Positions 10,999-22,565 of a DNA stretch of 64,000 nt are shown here, one piece after another. The notes below the pieces were generated by a model. It made no database searches. It was given only the letters and a program-made list of their open reading frames with translations, and was not told where the DNA came from. The stretch's first letter is position 1. Each line of letters starts with the position of its first letter. The translations under genes and the position numbers were made by a program. Source of the DNA: Gordionus sp. m RMFG-2023 (Eukaryota > Nematomorpha > Gordioida > Chordodea > Parachordodidae); the NCBI RefSeq assembly GCF_954871325.1, contig NC_088777.1:29613366-29677365 (forward strand). Direction: 5' to 3'.

Positions 10999-11034
10999 GT
11001 ATGTATATTTTGAAAATTATAATGTTTCCTTACA

Positions 11035-11170
11035 TGATATTAAGCTCGAATTATGCCACGTTCAGGTTTTTACCGTCTGCTCATGTCTGCCCATACTATA
11101 ATAAGATGCGGGCGGTCTCTTTACAAATTGGGTGCTGGGATGAAAATATTTTATGGGCGGGCTGATTAGC
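11035..11170. repeat. GC-block repeat, weak copy
   Basis: GC-richer patches GATGCGGGCGGTCTCT and TATGGGCGGGCTGATT in AT-rich DNA resemble the copy at 13020-13255 (GGCGGACAGGTC, GAGCGGGTGTGGGCGAG). No coding content. Confidence 0.35.
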
Positions 11171-11738
11171 TTAAAATTTTACAGATAGATTATTAATAAG
11201 ATAAGTTAAAAAAATAATATCAAAATATAATAATCAAAATAAATAAAGAACTAATCAATTAAATTATTTTTAAAGGGGTCCGCCAAAATTATAAACCAAT
11301 ATGCGAACAAACTTTTAAAATACCTAAACTTACTCGTTATTGTGAGTTATTTGAATTCATTTTAAAGTAAATAGGTGTTCAAAAATTTAGTTAATAATTA
11401 TTTCAAATTAAAACGATGAACATTTTCATGAAATCAAATCAAATCCTATGCTGTGTTGTAAGCAAATTATATCTGTTAGAAGATTAAGCATTAATGGCAT
11501 TAGATGACTAAAATAACAAGTTTAATAATATTATTTTATTTTTATTAGATATTTTATTCGTCATTATTTAGACATATGAAGTTAAATCAATTATAGGGTA
11601 TTGGGATTAATAATAAATCATTTGAGACAAAAACTTGATAATTTATGTAAATTTAACTCTAGGTACAGCTATAATATATTTGGAAAATTTTGAAATAATG
11701 AGGCTACTGTCATATCTTCAAACTAAAAACAAGAATCG
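11171..11738. other. Intronic AT-rich DNA, nothing recognised
   Basis: No recognisable coding, repeat or RNA feature. Confidence 0.5.
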
Positions 11739-11828
11739 ATTGACCCAACATCTGCATTTTTTGGCTTTGGGGGGGGGGGGGGGGTGGATTTGTCACCCTG
11801 CCCCCCCCTCGCTGCGTACGCCAATGAA
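11739..11828 (-). mobile_element. Solo hAT terminus (same family as 25945-27814)
   Basis: Read on the - strand it begins CATTGGCGTACGCAG, followed by a G run, GGGCAGGGTG, a C-type run and AAAGCCAAAAAATGCAGAT. The left end of the element at 25945 has the same order: CATTGGCGTACGCAG, G run, CAGGGGGAAAA, C run, AAAGCCAAAAAATGCAGAT. No transposase follows, so this is a solo or deleted end. The open frames on both strands here are repeat shadows. Confidence 0.8.
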
Positions 11829-11937
11829 TGAATATGATTTTAGATGTGCATTTTTTAAAAATATAATATATGATTATCGTATATATTTCTTTATGTAAAT
11901 CGTTTGAACTTATTTTCAAAAATAAAAATCATGTAAA

Positions 11938-12130
11938 TCGAAAAAGCCATTTAAGGGAACCCGGTCGAAGACCGGCCAAAATTGGGCAGAAGGCCCGCAA
12001 AATAGGGGTATGGGGGCGAAGCCCCCATATTAATGGGGTCGCTATAAAAAAATGCCCACGAGGCCGTAGCGTCACCAGTCAGCGCCTGGCTTTTGGTTAT
12101 TATGAGCATCCCTCTTTAAAGATCTAATTC
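11938..12130. other. GC-rich block with perfect short hairpins
   Basis: Unlike its surroundings the block is GC-rich and carries consecutive stem-loops: CCGGTCGAAGACCGG (about 11960), GGGCAGAAGGCCC (about 11986) and TGGGGGCGAAGCCCCCA (about 12010). The loops are GAA-like. The sequence GCGAAGC in the last is known to form an unusually stable DNA mini-hairpin. No convincing protein is encoded. It may be the structured end of an unidentified mobile element; I could not find matching borders. Confidence 0.55.
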
Positions 12131-13015
12131 AGGAAAAGCATCCAATCGTAAAATATTTAAAATTTTCTATGAAGCAAAAATTATATGGTAGGGCGAAATA
12201 CCGAGGCATTACCATAATTAAGAGAAACTTTCTTACCCTGAAAATCTTTATAATCAGTTATATATAGTTCGTGATTGAGCTAAATAAATTGAGTGAAAAA
12301 TAGGCTGGTTCAGGTGATGACAGACCACCATAAAATCGAGTGGACATTTTGCCCACAAGGTGCAAGAAAATGTTGACTTCTGAGGCCCAGACACACTAAT
12401 CTTCAATAATCTATTTCATGGAGATTTTCAATATCAACATTACATTTTTAATTACCCACGAGTTTTATTATTACTTCTATTATATGTCTTACAATATTTT
12501 GAGGTAAAAGATCAAGAAGACATCTGATTTTCAATTTTGCACTTTCTGAAAATCTTATATCGACTGATATGAACATAATCATGAAAGAATTTAATAATTT
12601 TATTCACTAAATTTTCTTTCTGTTCTTAAAAAATATGATTTTTTTTTAATGTTTATTTATGATGCATTATCGGGATAAAATGTAAGATATTTAAAAAATA
12701 TATAAAATTCCACGAGCTTAAGTAGGGATTGATAGGTAAAGGTGATAGGCAATAGATTTTATTTTAATAAGATTAATTTTAAAAATAAGTTATTAAGTGA
12801 ATATTTTATCGCCAATGTCTTCTTTCCATCAATGTGTTATATTTTTAACTATAAATTATTTTTTGAGCGTATTTTAACACTGCAATTATCAAGCTTGATT
12901 TTACAAATACCTTAAATAGCACATCTCGCAAACATTTCTTAAATATTATTTATCACAAATTCCCAGGTTAATCAAAATTACCTCAAACATGTTATGGCAT
13001 TAAAATTCCTCTTCT
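12131..13015. other. Intronic DNA, nothing recognised
   Basis: Mostly AT-rich; no open frame or repeat that I can assign. Confidence 0.5.
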
Positions 13016-13019
13016 ATGT

Positions 13020-13255
13020 GATCGGGGTTTTCTAAAATATTTTCAAAATTGGACAAGTGGCGGACAGGTCAGAAACAATTTAAGTATTGAGCGGGTGTGG
13101 GCGAGTGAATTTTAATATTTTTTTGGCGAAATTAGCAGATCAGAATTCAATTTATTAAATGATATTTTTCTTTCATAATAATTTATAAATGGAAACAACA
13201 AGTGGGCGTACTTTTTGGCTATAAACCGCCTATTGCAGATCTCTAATTCACACAT
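13020..13255. repeat. GC-block repeat
   Basis: GC clusters GTGGCGGACAGGTCAG, GAGCGGGTGTGGGCGAG and GTGGGCGTACTTTTTGGC, ending ATTGCAGATCTCTAATTC. The terminus matches the GCAGGTCTCT / GCGGGTCTCTAA ends of other copies. Confidence 0.5.
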
Positions 13256-14439
13256 GACGAAGTTATCTAGTAGAGGGGCCCACTCCTACTCTGCCCATTC
13301 TGTCTTGGAATACACGACCTTATCCATGACCTTAAATCCAAATTTACTTAAACATATGGCATCTTTGTGAGAGAACCATCTGTGAATCCCTTCCAAAAAT
13401 TAGACGTTTTAAATTTCCCCTAACAAATTCCAATAGGACTCACTCTAAGTCAATGACAGAAATCTGTTTCCTTGATAACAATTACACATAGTTACCGGGC
13501 TATAAAATCGTAGACCGTATAAACCTTAGGATCAGCCCTATCAAACATCCTCCCATCTTAGGCATCATTATCCAAAATTTTTAACAATATCCTTAATAAG
13601 GAAAAAAATTTTAAGTATACTCCCAGTTTGCCAGAGTCGTTATATTATTTCCAAATAATTCCAAAAAATTCTAATTTATTCCCATCCTCTTCGTTTTTCT
13701 ATCTGAAAAATCTTATAGAGATTTTGAAAACACTTTTTAAATCTTTCCTGAAATTTTTTTTAATCTAAATCTAACTATGTTCAACTGGAAATTAGCCCAA
13801 TTACCTGAAAAAGTGGGGTAAACATAATATCCCTCCATATCCTGTCTCTTTCCTTTTTCCTATATTTAAATTTAACAAATACACTAGTATCAAGTTTCAT
13901 ATTTCCTAACGATAACTTTCTAAATCAAGATCTCACAATGTGGCAAAACAGTGTCTCTCCCCTGATGCACTTTTTCCAAAATAGGGACCCAAAAAAATAT
14001 TTTTTCACCCCTAATATCAAAAACTTTTACAAATATATCTTCCTATTCATCTCTTGAGGACATTAAACTATTTCAAAAAGAATATAAAATCGGAAGCCAC
14101 AATTGGCTGGAAGAAGCCTTGCCGAAAAAAAACCAGAGGAATCTCTTAACCAATGAATAACCTAGAGTAACTTTAGGATATAGACTCAGAGCCATCTAAT
14201 TAAGCCCATTGAATGAATTGCAACCACCTAGTAAATGCCAAAAAGGCATGGTCTCAATTGTATCAAAAGTTAAGGTTGACATCAACGACACTTCAATAAG
14301 CAAATTATTACGCCTCCTTTTAAAAATGGCTCGCATACCTAATATTTTTAGAACCTTCCAACCTCTCAACAGATAATGTCCTAAGACCCGAAGGCCTGAT
14401 TACTATCCTTTAGGCTATTGACAAATCCTATATTTGTGA
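13256..14439. other. Segment of more balanced composition, unrecognised
   Basis: Richer in C and T on the + strand than its surroundings and possibly a decayed coding insert, because its base composition is less AT-extreme. Words such as NRDPKKYFFTPNIKNFYKY can be read on the + strand (about 13980-14040), but no frame stays open and I recognise no family. Confidence 0.35.
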
Positions 14440-14690
14440 TTTACCATGTATTTCATCCTTCCGCATCAATATATACAGCAACCTGCTTATTTAAGCATAT
14501 ACTAAAAAAATAAACAAATAAAAAAAGTCTCAGCAATTTTGTATTCTCACTAATTGCAATGTCTACCAATGGACGGTACACTCCTATCACTTTGTTTTTT
14601 AAAATTTTTAAATTAAAAACATTTGAACCTAGGGAATTCTTATTCCTTAGGCAGAACATACAAATAAACATTAAATTACTTTTTTTAAAG
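14440..14690 (-). repeat. Dispersed repeat, inverted copy of 22812-23040
   Basis: Read on the - strand this shares GTTCTGCCTAAGGAATAAG, AATTCCCTAGGTTCAA, GTGATAGGA and AATAAGCAGGTTGCTGTATA with the + strand of 22812-23040. Both copies keep stretches that look coding (SLCWSKQIAIYISGKG at 22960 and ICLNKQVAVYIDAEG here), so the repeat is probably part of an old coding mobile element. I do not recognise its family. Confidence 0.65.
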
Positions 14691-16246
14691 TTATTTTAGT
14701 AGTTTCATGTTATTTTTGATATAATAAAATTTTAAAATAATTTATTCAGAAAAGTAGGTATTTAAGATTCAGATTTTACCAAAAATGTATTTCAGCATGT
14801 TTAGAATACTTACCCTATGTTCAGATAATACCGCCATTAACTATGATTCATCTATAATATATATATAAAAATCTATAAAGGTTAATATAATTATAGTTCA
14901 AAAATTTATAACAAAATATTTAAAAAATCACATTTTTAAACATGCTGGAATACATTTCAGGTAGAATCGTATTTAAAATTTAAAAATATGCACTCATGAT
15001 TTAAAATTTAAAAAATAACACATTAATGAAAAAAACATTATGACATTAACATATATATATATAAATATAAAATATTATATACTGTTAGAATTATAAATAA
15101 CATTTCGATGCTATTTAAATTATTACAATATTAAAAGATAATACCATCGCCTCTCTTCCTTTCCGTCCAGATTCTATTATCGAAACAACATCCAGAATGA
15201 TTAACTAACTTTAGATTTCCCAGCTAAGAATAGATTAGCTATCACTAGCGAAACTCTCGATCTTCACCTATCTTCTGAACAATTATATCATTTGAATAAT
15301 TGCTTTGGGCTTCTATATATTATGTTCTAACATGATGCCCATTTTTTCTTATTTTACTTTTTTTTTAATGTTCTATACTAAAAGATGACCATAAAACATA
15401 TGCACTACGTTATAAGCTTCAGAATTAGTGTATCGGACAGTTTGCTAATTTACTGTTAATGCGTGAAGTGAAAGTTTTTATTCTTATAAGGTTTCGTGCT
15501 TGTTAAACTGGTTGGGCAAACCAATATATTTTGCCTCTATATTTCTTATGCCAATTTTTACTTACTTTGATGATTACTTTTTTTCATGTTCTTTGCCAAA
15601 CTAGAGCATTAAATGTACAAGTTAAACAATATCTAAACATATTTTCAGAATTCAAACGTTTGGGGTTTATATTTATAACTTAGTTACTGTCTTGTGACTG
15701 GCAAAACTGATGGGAAAATTATAAGCATTTATTGGACACTCAAACCAGATTTCCTATATATTTACTTTGACTTGACCAACTTTGGCATTTTTTTCTTATT
15801 TGCTAATAAATTTTTTTAACCATAATATCTATCAAATGGATTAAACACTAACATATATAAATTATGAACTAATTATTGGCCTAGAATTAGGGCTTTCAAA
15901 AGTTTGGTTGACTTTATATCATTTAGATCTAATAATTCATTGTACAATCAAATCAGCTCTTAATATTGGTGCAAATCATATATTTAATGCTTCTATTTTT
16001 CCCTGGCTTAATGCCAATATTGGCAATATTTAATCACATCCTAAATTTATTTATACTCTAACAAATAGATGGAAGTACAAAAAAACATTCTAAATAACAT
16101 TAACACTGATAAAAGCTTCCCAAATATTTGGCTTTCTATCAATTTTTAAGAGAGAAGTATTTTACATCTACTACCAAGCTGATTATGACATCTAGGAAGG
16201 AAAAGTAAGTAAAAGAAGAAAAATAATTAAATAATTTTTGTGATTA
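14691..16246. other. Intronic AT-rich DNA, nothing recognised
   Basis: Contains a TA microsatellite at about 15051-15062 and long AT-rich stretches. No gene or repeat assigned. Confidence 0.5.
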
Positions 16247-16474
16247 ATGCTTCCAATCTTTCGGCATCTTCACAGATCTACTGGTAGAATGATTACGTTT
16301 CTAAAGCAAGAATTGAAGATGGTCTATAGGGAGAAAAATGAAATTAGAGATCAGGTGAAGTTGCATGAGTTAGGCTCCATTCCCTTACCCCGGGATAGGG
16401 TTATAAATAGATTTTTATCTTATGGTAGGTGCGAAAAAAAGATGATACGCATTTTTAAGTCTGAGATGCGCTAG
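16247..16474 (+). other. Unrecognised 75-codon open frame
   Basis: The frame is rich in Arg, Lys and Glu (YREKNEIRDQVKLHELGS, PLPRDRVINRFLSYGR) and less AT-biased than random frames here. It may be a fragment of a coding element. It has no recognisable family and no splice context agreeing with the Ig gene. I would not treat it as an exon. Confidence 0.25.
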
Positions 16475-17141
16475 AGGGTACTGCGCAAGTTCAGTTGTAA
16501 TAAAGTTTGTGTGAATTCATGGTTGGTGTTTGCAATATTATCTAAGACGAGTATGCTTATATTCAAAATAAGAAGAGAACCATGAAGCCTTTGAAAATGA
16601 GGTTGTGCAAGGAATCTTCATTACGATTATTTGTGATAGTAATCGAGATGGAGAATGATTAGTTGCTCAAATGAGTGCCATGAGAACTCTCAATAATTTT
16701 ATTTGATAGGAAAGTGGAATTGAAATATATATTAAAATGGAAGTGAATGGAGAACTATACGTTAAATAATAAAGGCAAGTGTGAACTAGAAATATTGAAG
16801 ATAAATACCCCCCCCCCCCATCATTTGGCTTGGCAAAGATGTAAAGAATTTATTTTAATGTAAGAATGTGTTTCCTGAATTTAATAGATATAGTGTTATG
16901 AGTGAAAGTGTGAAAACCTATAGGGTGTGCCCTAGGTCACTTATAAATTAATAACCGGCTTTAGTATAGACTAAATAGTAAAAAAAAATTAAGGAAATTA
17001 AGATCTTAAGCATGCCACTCATTTAATTTTTTAAATAACGATTGTACATATCAGTTTAAATTATATTTTAGATGAAAACACATAAATATACTGTAGAGTA
17101 ATAGCCAGTCTTTCTTGATTGCATATTATTTACCTTATAGA
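16475..17141. other. Intronic DNA, nothing recognised except a C run
   Basis: Contains a C run at about 16808-16818. No other feature seen. Confidence 0.5.
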
Positions 17142-17985
17142 CAGGCGCGTAAGCAGGAATTTGGTCTGGGAGGGGGATAATAAATTTTTTTAAGAAATAT
17201 TATTGTTAATTAAAAATACTAAGCATAAATTTATTAGGACTAATATACACAATTTTAAACTAATGTGAATTAAAAAAATTATATATATAAACAGGCATTG
17301 AAAAATTATAAAATAAATATGAATTATAAAATATAAAGTGATTTAACCCACGATATGAATCACTTAAATGACCCAAAATTTAAATTTAAATTTTTTGAGC
17401 TTTTAAAATATATAAAGTATAAAAAATTTAAATGTTGGAAATATAAATTAATACACAAAAAGTTTCTTAGGAATAATTGTATTTTGTATGTTTTGAGCTA
17501 ATTTTTCAATTATCTATCCTTGCTTGGCGTTAAATGCCTTTGAATATTCAAAAGATCCAAATCATTCAATCTACTTTCAGATGTTGTATTTCATAAGTAT
17601 GTTTTTCACAGACTTGCAGGCCTGGCCCCCGAGCCGGACCGTATTTTAATTTTTTTAAATATACCTGGGCCGGGCCCGTAATTTTTAAAAAAAAAACACC
17701 CGGGCTGGGCCTGAAAATTTTTTTAGAAAAAATATCCGGGCCGAGCTATATATTTTAAAACCAAATATTTGAAATCGCCATTATTAGCTATAAAAATCAA
17801 AAATAAATATAATTTATTTTTAAAAAATTTTCAGGCCCACTGTTATTCTTCTTAAGAAAGAGAATGTTCTCTCATTAGTTTACTAAAGAGCTGCTAATAT
17901 ATATATAACCATTTTAATACATTGGGAGTATAATCTAAAATGTGTTTGAAATAAAAAGCATCCATAGCCTTTTTTGGGACTGATA
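17142..17985 (-). mobile_element. hAT 3' half, inverted copy of 26930-27814
   Basis: Starts CAGGCGCGTAAGCAGGAATT, then TTGGTCTGG and a G run, the mirror of the right end of the element at 27770-27814. It stays collinear in inverted order through the transposase C-terminus and on to CATAGC / TGTTTGAAATA near 17945-17970. It carries the same GC-block insertion in the transposase end as the 26 kb copy, so the insertion predates their divergence. The left half is not recognisable. Confidence 0.85.
17612..17850. repeat. GC-block repeat nested in the hAT fragment
   Basis: Starts near CAGACTTGCAGGCCTGGCC. GC clusters GAGCCGGACCG, CTGGGCCGGGCCCG, ACCCGGGCTGGGCCTG and TCCGGGCCGAGC are spaced by poly-A/T, ending near TTTTCAGGCCCAC. 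It interrupts the hAT transposase sequence at about the same place as the copy at 27095-27410. Confidence 0.75.
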
Positions 17986-18084
17986 GATATATGTTGCATA
18001 AATGATGAAATCATATAGATTATAAGATTGAAATATTCATCCTCATATATTTAAAGAATTGTATATCATAATTTAATAATTCAT

Positions 18085-18215
18085 TAAATGAATTTTGAAA
18101 CTATCCTTTATGCTGACGATCCTAATATATTTCATTCATTTGAGATCTTTCTTGTGAATCAGCATAGGCTGCTAGAGCATAGATTAACGGCAACAGTTCC
18201 ATAAAAATTATTTCC
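18085..18215 (+). pseudogene. Possible LINE reverse transcriptase scrap
   Basis: The + strand reads TILYADDPNIFHSFEIF (about 18098-18150). The YADD box preceded by a hydrophobic residue is the catalytic core of reverse transcriptases, and ILYADD is common in LINEs. Only about 35 residues can be followed and no other RT block is visible, so the assignment is weak. Confidence 0.3.
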
Positions 18216-18461
18216 TCTATTTTAAGTTATAAAAATATGCGTCTCTGAGAGAGAAATTAAGACTATTAGTTATTAAAACAAAAATAAAATAATTTACATA
18301 TAAAGCAGCCAAAAAATTTACAAATAACAAACTCGAAATATACAATTTTTTATAACATTATATCCTAGACCGAGTATGGCCATTTAATTAAGGTTAAGTA
18401 ACATTTACAATAAAAAAACTTTATAAACTGAATAAATATTATAAAAAAATAAATATATATT

Positions 18462-18790
18462 ACAGGGTTTACCATTCAAAAAAGGAAAAGTCCCAATCAA
18501 AAAAGGAAAAGTTTCAATCATAAAAAAAAAAGGTCCGATCAAAATAGGAAAAGGGTCAATCATAAAAGGAAAAGTGTCAATCAAAAAAGGAAAATTCCCA
18601 AAAAGAAAGGAAAAAGTCCGATTAAAAAGGAAAAGTGTCAAACAAAAAAGGAAAAGGTTCAATCAAAAAAAGAAAATAAAGGAAAAGGTCCAATCAAAAA
18701 AGGAAAAGTGTCAATCGAAAAAGGATAATTCCCAAAAGAAAAGGATAAGTGTCAATCAAAAAAGGAAAATTCCCATTCAAAAATAGAATA
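18462..18790 (+). repeat. Minisatellite array, units of about 18-27 bp
   Basis: About fifteen units of the type CAATCAAAAAAGGAAAAGTG, with variants containing TCCCAAA, run from 18468 to about 18785. The array follows ACAGGGTTTACCATTC. An open frame is present in both directions because the unit lacks stops; it is not a gene. The 7330-7450 copy of the same element has only about three units. Confidence 0.9.
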
Positions 18791-19224
18791 TCGTAATTTT
18801 TTAAAATTTTTTTAAAAAATATAAATTTTTCAATTTTTCTTAAATTTTTATTTATTTTTGTCATTCCTTCTTTTTTATTTCTAACTTGTAGTAATTTTTA
18901 AAGGGATCATATCTATCCGGGATCTTCACGGGATTTAAAGGGATCCCTTTAACATTTCAATTTTTTAAAGGATAAAGAACTTTACGGCATTATCACGTTT
19001 GAACCATGATATAGAAGAATCTTATTTTAAAAAGCGTTTTCCGCGCGTTTCGTTTCGTTTCGTTTTTTAATTTTATTGTTATTCATTAATTTTCAATGTT
19101 GTTTTTTTTTGGCCTTATGAAATAAGATGTCTAATATAGGGTATCATTCGATAGCTAATCAAAAGATCTATTCAACTGGAGGTCAATATCTCCCCCATAA
19201 TGGGCGGGTTTAGGTCTTGGGGGG
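18791..19224. other. Intronic DNA, minor repeats only
   Basis: AT-rich flank of the minisatellite element, then a TTTCG pentamer run (about 19043-19062). Nothing else recognised. Confidence 0.5.
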
Positions 19225-20692
19225 TAAGAAATATTTTTATCAACACAAAATATCGATATGGATATCAAATAAAAGCATATTTTAATATGTATGACTTAAA
19301 GTTTTCATTCTTGGTCTGGATGGACATGACTTAGTCTGGGGGGGTAGGGGTGGGGGGGGGGTGTAAAAAATAATTTTTTTTGATATGGGCATCAAATAAA
19401 AGCTAATTTTAATATGGTTTGACTGAAAGTCTTCAATCTTGATCTGGATGGGTATGAATTGGTCTGAAGGTTAGGGGTAGGGGGGGGGGGTGTAAAAATA
19501 AAAATTTTTACGATATGGGTATCAAATAAAAGCTAATTTTAATATGGTTTGACTGAAAGTCTTCATTCTTGGTCTGGATTGATATGACCTGGGGGGTGGG
19601 GGTGGAGGGGTAGTGTAAAAATAAATTTATTGATATGGGTATCAAATAAAAGCTAATTTTAATATGGTTTGACTAAAATAATTCATTTTTTGTCTTGATG
19701 GATATGACTGTCAGGCCCTCAACATATTAACAAAATGTATAGTTGGATAGAATTTACAGAAATGAAAGAGAATGAAGATAAAATAATTTTTTAAATCTTT
19801 TTTCGGTTCCAATCCTGAATTTGAAATTTTTATTTAATCTGTACCAAAATTATTTTCATTATCAATGTCTACTGTCGGCATTTAAAAATTATTTTTATAT
19901 TGAAAAATATATTTACAATGCATATTTTTAAATGTAAATTTAAATAAATAAAATAAAAAGATTATAATTTTAGAATTAATAATAAAATTATTATAATAAT
20001 TTTTGCTATTTATTTAGTAACGAGCTCTTTAAAAAAATGTAGCATGCTAATGCTATCGATACTTAAAAAATAGCTATGGAATAACGCACTAAATATAGAA
20101 CACTGCAAATTATATATTCCAAGTTCAGGATTGGAACCAATTAAAGATTTAAAAAATTATTTTATCTTTATTCTCTTTTATTTCTGTAAATTCTATCCAA
20201 CTAGACATTTTGTTAATATGTTGAGGGCCTGACAGTCATACCCATCAAGACAAAAAATGAATAATTTCAGTCAAACCATATTAAAATTAGCTTTTATTTG
20301 ATACCCATATCAAAAAATATATTTTTACACTCCCCCTCCACCTCCACCCCCCAGGTCATACCCACCCAGACCAAGAATGAAGACTTTCAGTCAAACAATA
20401 TTAAAATTAGCCTTTATTTGATACCCATATCGTAAAATTTTTTATTTTTACACACCCCCCCTCTCCACCCCTACCCCCCAGACCAAGTCATACCCATCCA
20501 GATCAAGAATGAAGACTTTCAGTCAAACCATATTAAAATTACCCATATCAAAAAAATATATTTTTACCCCCCCCCCCCCACCCCTACCTCCCAAACCAAG
20601 TCATGCCCATCCAGACCAAGAATGAAGACATTAAGTCAAACCATATTTTATTTGATATCCATATCGATATTTTGTGTTGATAAAAATATTTC
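19225..20692. mobile_element. Foldback element: 1.5 kb palindrome with tandem units in both arms
   Basis: The left arm (about 19225-19830) holds about four tandem units of about 120 bp: ATGGGTATCAAATAAAAGCT, AATTTTAATATGGTTTGACT, GAAAGTCTTCATTCTTGGTC, TGGATGG and a G-rich tract. The right arm (about 20115-20692) is the inverted copy, down to the shared inner segment CAGGCCCTCAACATATTAAC at about 19711 and GTTAATATGTTGAGGGCCTG inverted at about 20213. About 280 bases of AT-rich DNA form the loop. Nothing is coding. This architecture resembles foldback transposons, whose long inverted ends contain tandem repeats. Confidence 0.85.
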
Positions 20693-21850
20693 TTTATTTT
20701 AATTTGTATTAATAAATTTTATTTGATCTTAAATAAAAGATGCACTTTTCTTTTATCCAAAAATAAATAGAAGTATATTCAATATAATTGATTGTAATTT
20801 TTAATTTAGGATATCATATAAATATAATGAATGAAATATATTTAATAAGTATCTTTATACTAGATAATCCGTGATTAAAAAAATGCCACTAATTGTGTCT
20901 GCACATTTTATCTAATCGAAAATAACTAATAATACTATTTTTTTTTACAAAATTATCTCTCCAATAAATCTAACTAGCATCAACAACACTAATTAAATTT
21001 TAAAAAATTATACAGTTCCCGTATTAATAAAACCAAAATGTGAACCCTAAACCTTGGATTTATAGACAGACATTAAACTAGACTAGGTGAGCTATTAGAA
21101 CAATGTTTTTAATTTTTTATATTATAAGTCAATAAACGAGATTGGTTGTTTACTAATTATATCAGAATGTGGTAATGTAAACACTTTTATATTAAAACAA
21201 TATTGGTTTATTTGTGCTTAAAAATTAAATTTCTTACAAAAATATATATTATATACTGTATAATATTACTAAAGAGAGTAATATCTTTATTCTATAGTTA
21301 TGTTATTTACTATTCAATTTTTTCTCTATTTAGATCTATAATAAAAATTATGAACAATTAAGACTCATACAAAAATAATTGACTTTTTATTAGCTTCTAC
21401 TTTTTTAAAAAGATGAACTTGTTCGTATTTAAAACAAGCAAAAATAGGGTGTCCTAGTTCAAATTTTATAGCCTATACTAAAAAGCAATTATGTATCTAT
21501 ATTAACCATCTAAGACACAGTCTTAACATTTGTCTATGGTTATGAGGAGAACAGTAGAGTGTAAAGCTCTTTTTAAAAAAAATAAAAAATATCTTATTAA
21601 ATGATATTAAACGCAGAGGGAGCTGCTGACGGTGCTAGTTACAAAGATTGATATTAATGGACTAAGTTTTATGAGATGGCATTCCTTCTTCCTAAATGTG
21701 TCTCTCGCTTTAAGGAGGATTAAAATCACATATCTCTGTAAAGAGTTATTTGGCAAGGAGGGGGGGGGTGACTTTTTTGCTTGTTTTTTTGATTGAAGGT
21801 TTAAATACAAATCAATATATAAATTACATATATAATATATTGTTTTAAAG
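20693..21850. other. Intronic DNA, nothing recognised
   Basis: AT-rich intron ending at the acceptor TGTTTTAAAG (21850). Nothing else assigned; a short G run lies near 21760. Confidence 0.5.
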
Positions 21851-22061
21851 GTTGCATGGTTAAAATTAGAAAGTCAAACCATTATATCTTTTCAACAAAA
21901 CTTGATCGTCAGAAATTCGAGAATGAATATCACAGCCAACGATTTGGGTAACGTATGGACTCTAATTATAAGGTCTGTGACACCCAAAGATGATGGATTT
22001 TATATGTGCCAAATCAATTCCGATCCTCCTTCTAAGTCGGCTGGGTATTTGGAAATTTTGA
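21851..22061 (+). CDS. Lachesin/DIP-like IgSF gene, exon 2 (second half of Ig1)
   Basis: Acceptor TTTTAAAG, donor GTATAT. It reads from VAWLKLESQTIISF (C strand with the core Trp) through LIVRNSRMNIT to WTLIIRSVTPKDDGFYMCQI (E and F strands with the second Cys in the classic D-x-G-x-Y-x-C setting), then NSDPPSKSAGYLEIL (G strand). The Y-M-C-Q-I-N-(S/T)-D-P string is diagnostic of the lachesin / Dpr-interacting protein group. It enters in phase 0 from exon 1 and leaves in phase 1, which exon 3 continues. A potential N-glycosylation site is in MNIT. The upstream intron is 10,852 bp. Confidence 0.95.
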
Positions 22062-22565
22062 GTATATATTATATATATAATATTATAATACACTAATCCT
22101 TTACTATATTTAGGTGGTTTAACAAAAATTTTCACATTTTTTTTTGTCATAACTAGTATTCTTCAAATTAGAAGTTTTTTAAATATATAAATCAGAGTTT
22201 ATAGCAACACTAGTTATAATTATAATAATATTTGAAAAAAAATCAAAATATTTTATATTAATGCCTTTTAATTGCATGTTATCTATTTGGCATTGATATT
22301 AAATCTCTGATTCAACATAGCTTTGGTACCCTTGATAATTCTTAATGATAATATTAAATGATAGACAATAATATTGTTTTGGTTAAATCTAGTAGAGTTG
22401 TATAAAATATTTAAATTTGCCTTGATAGCTCTAGTTTTAAGTAATACAATTTTTTTAACATTTAGTTTAAACTCAAAATAGACCATATTATTTCACTTTT
22501 TCTTAGATTAAAAGTTTAATTGTTCCTATTATATATTTTTTTATTTGAAATAAACAACGGTCTGT
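22062..22565. other. Intronic DNA, nothing recognised
   Basis: AT-rich; the open frame on the - strand (22283-22486) has no family resemblance. Confidence 0.5.

Noticed and set aside
11635-12127. Overlapping open frames on both strands
   Set aside because: They cross a solo hAT end with G and C runs and the hairpin block; no family resemblance.
18468-18785. CRISPR-like spaced repeats
   Set aside because: Units are contiguous without unique spacers of fixed length, and the genome is eukaryotic.
18405-18786. Open frames of 85 and 70 codons rich in Phe or Lys
   Set aside because: Both lie in the 18-27 bp minisatellite, whose unit lacks stops in several frames.
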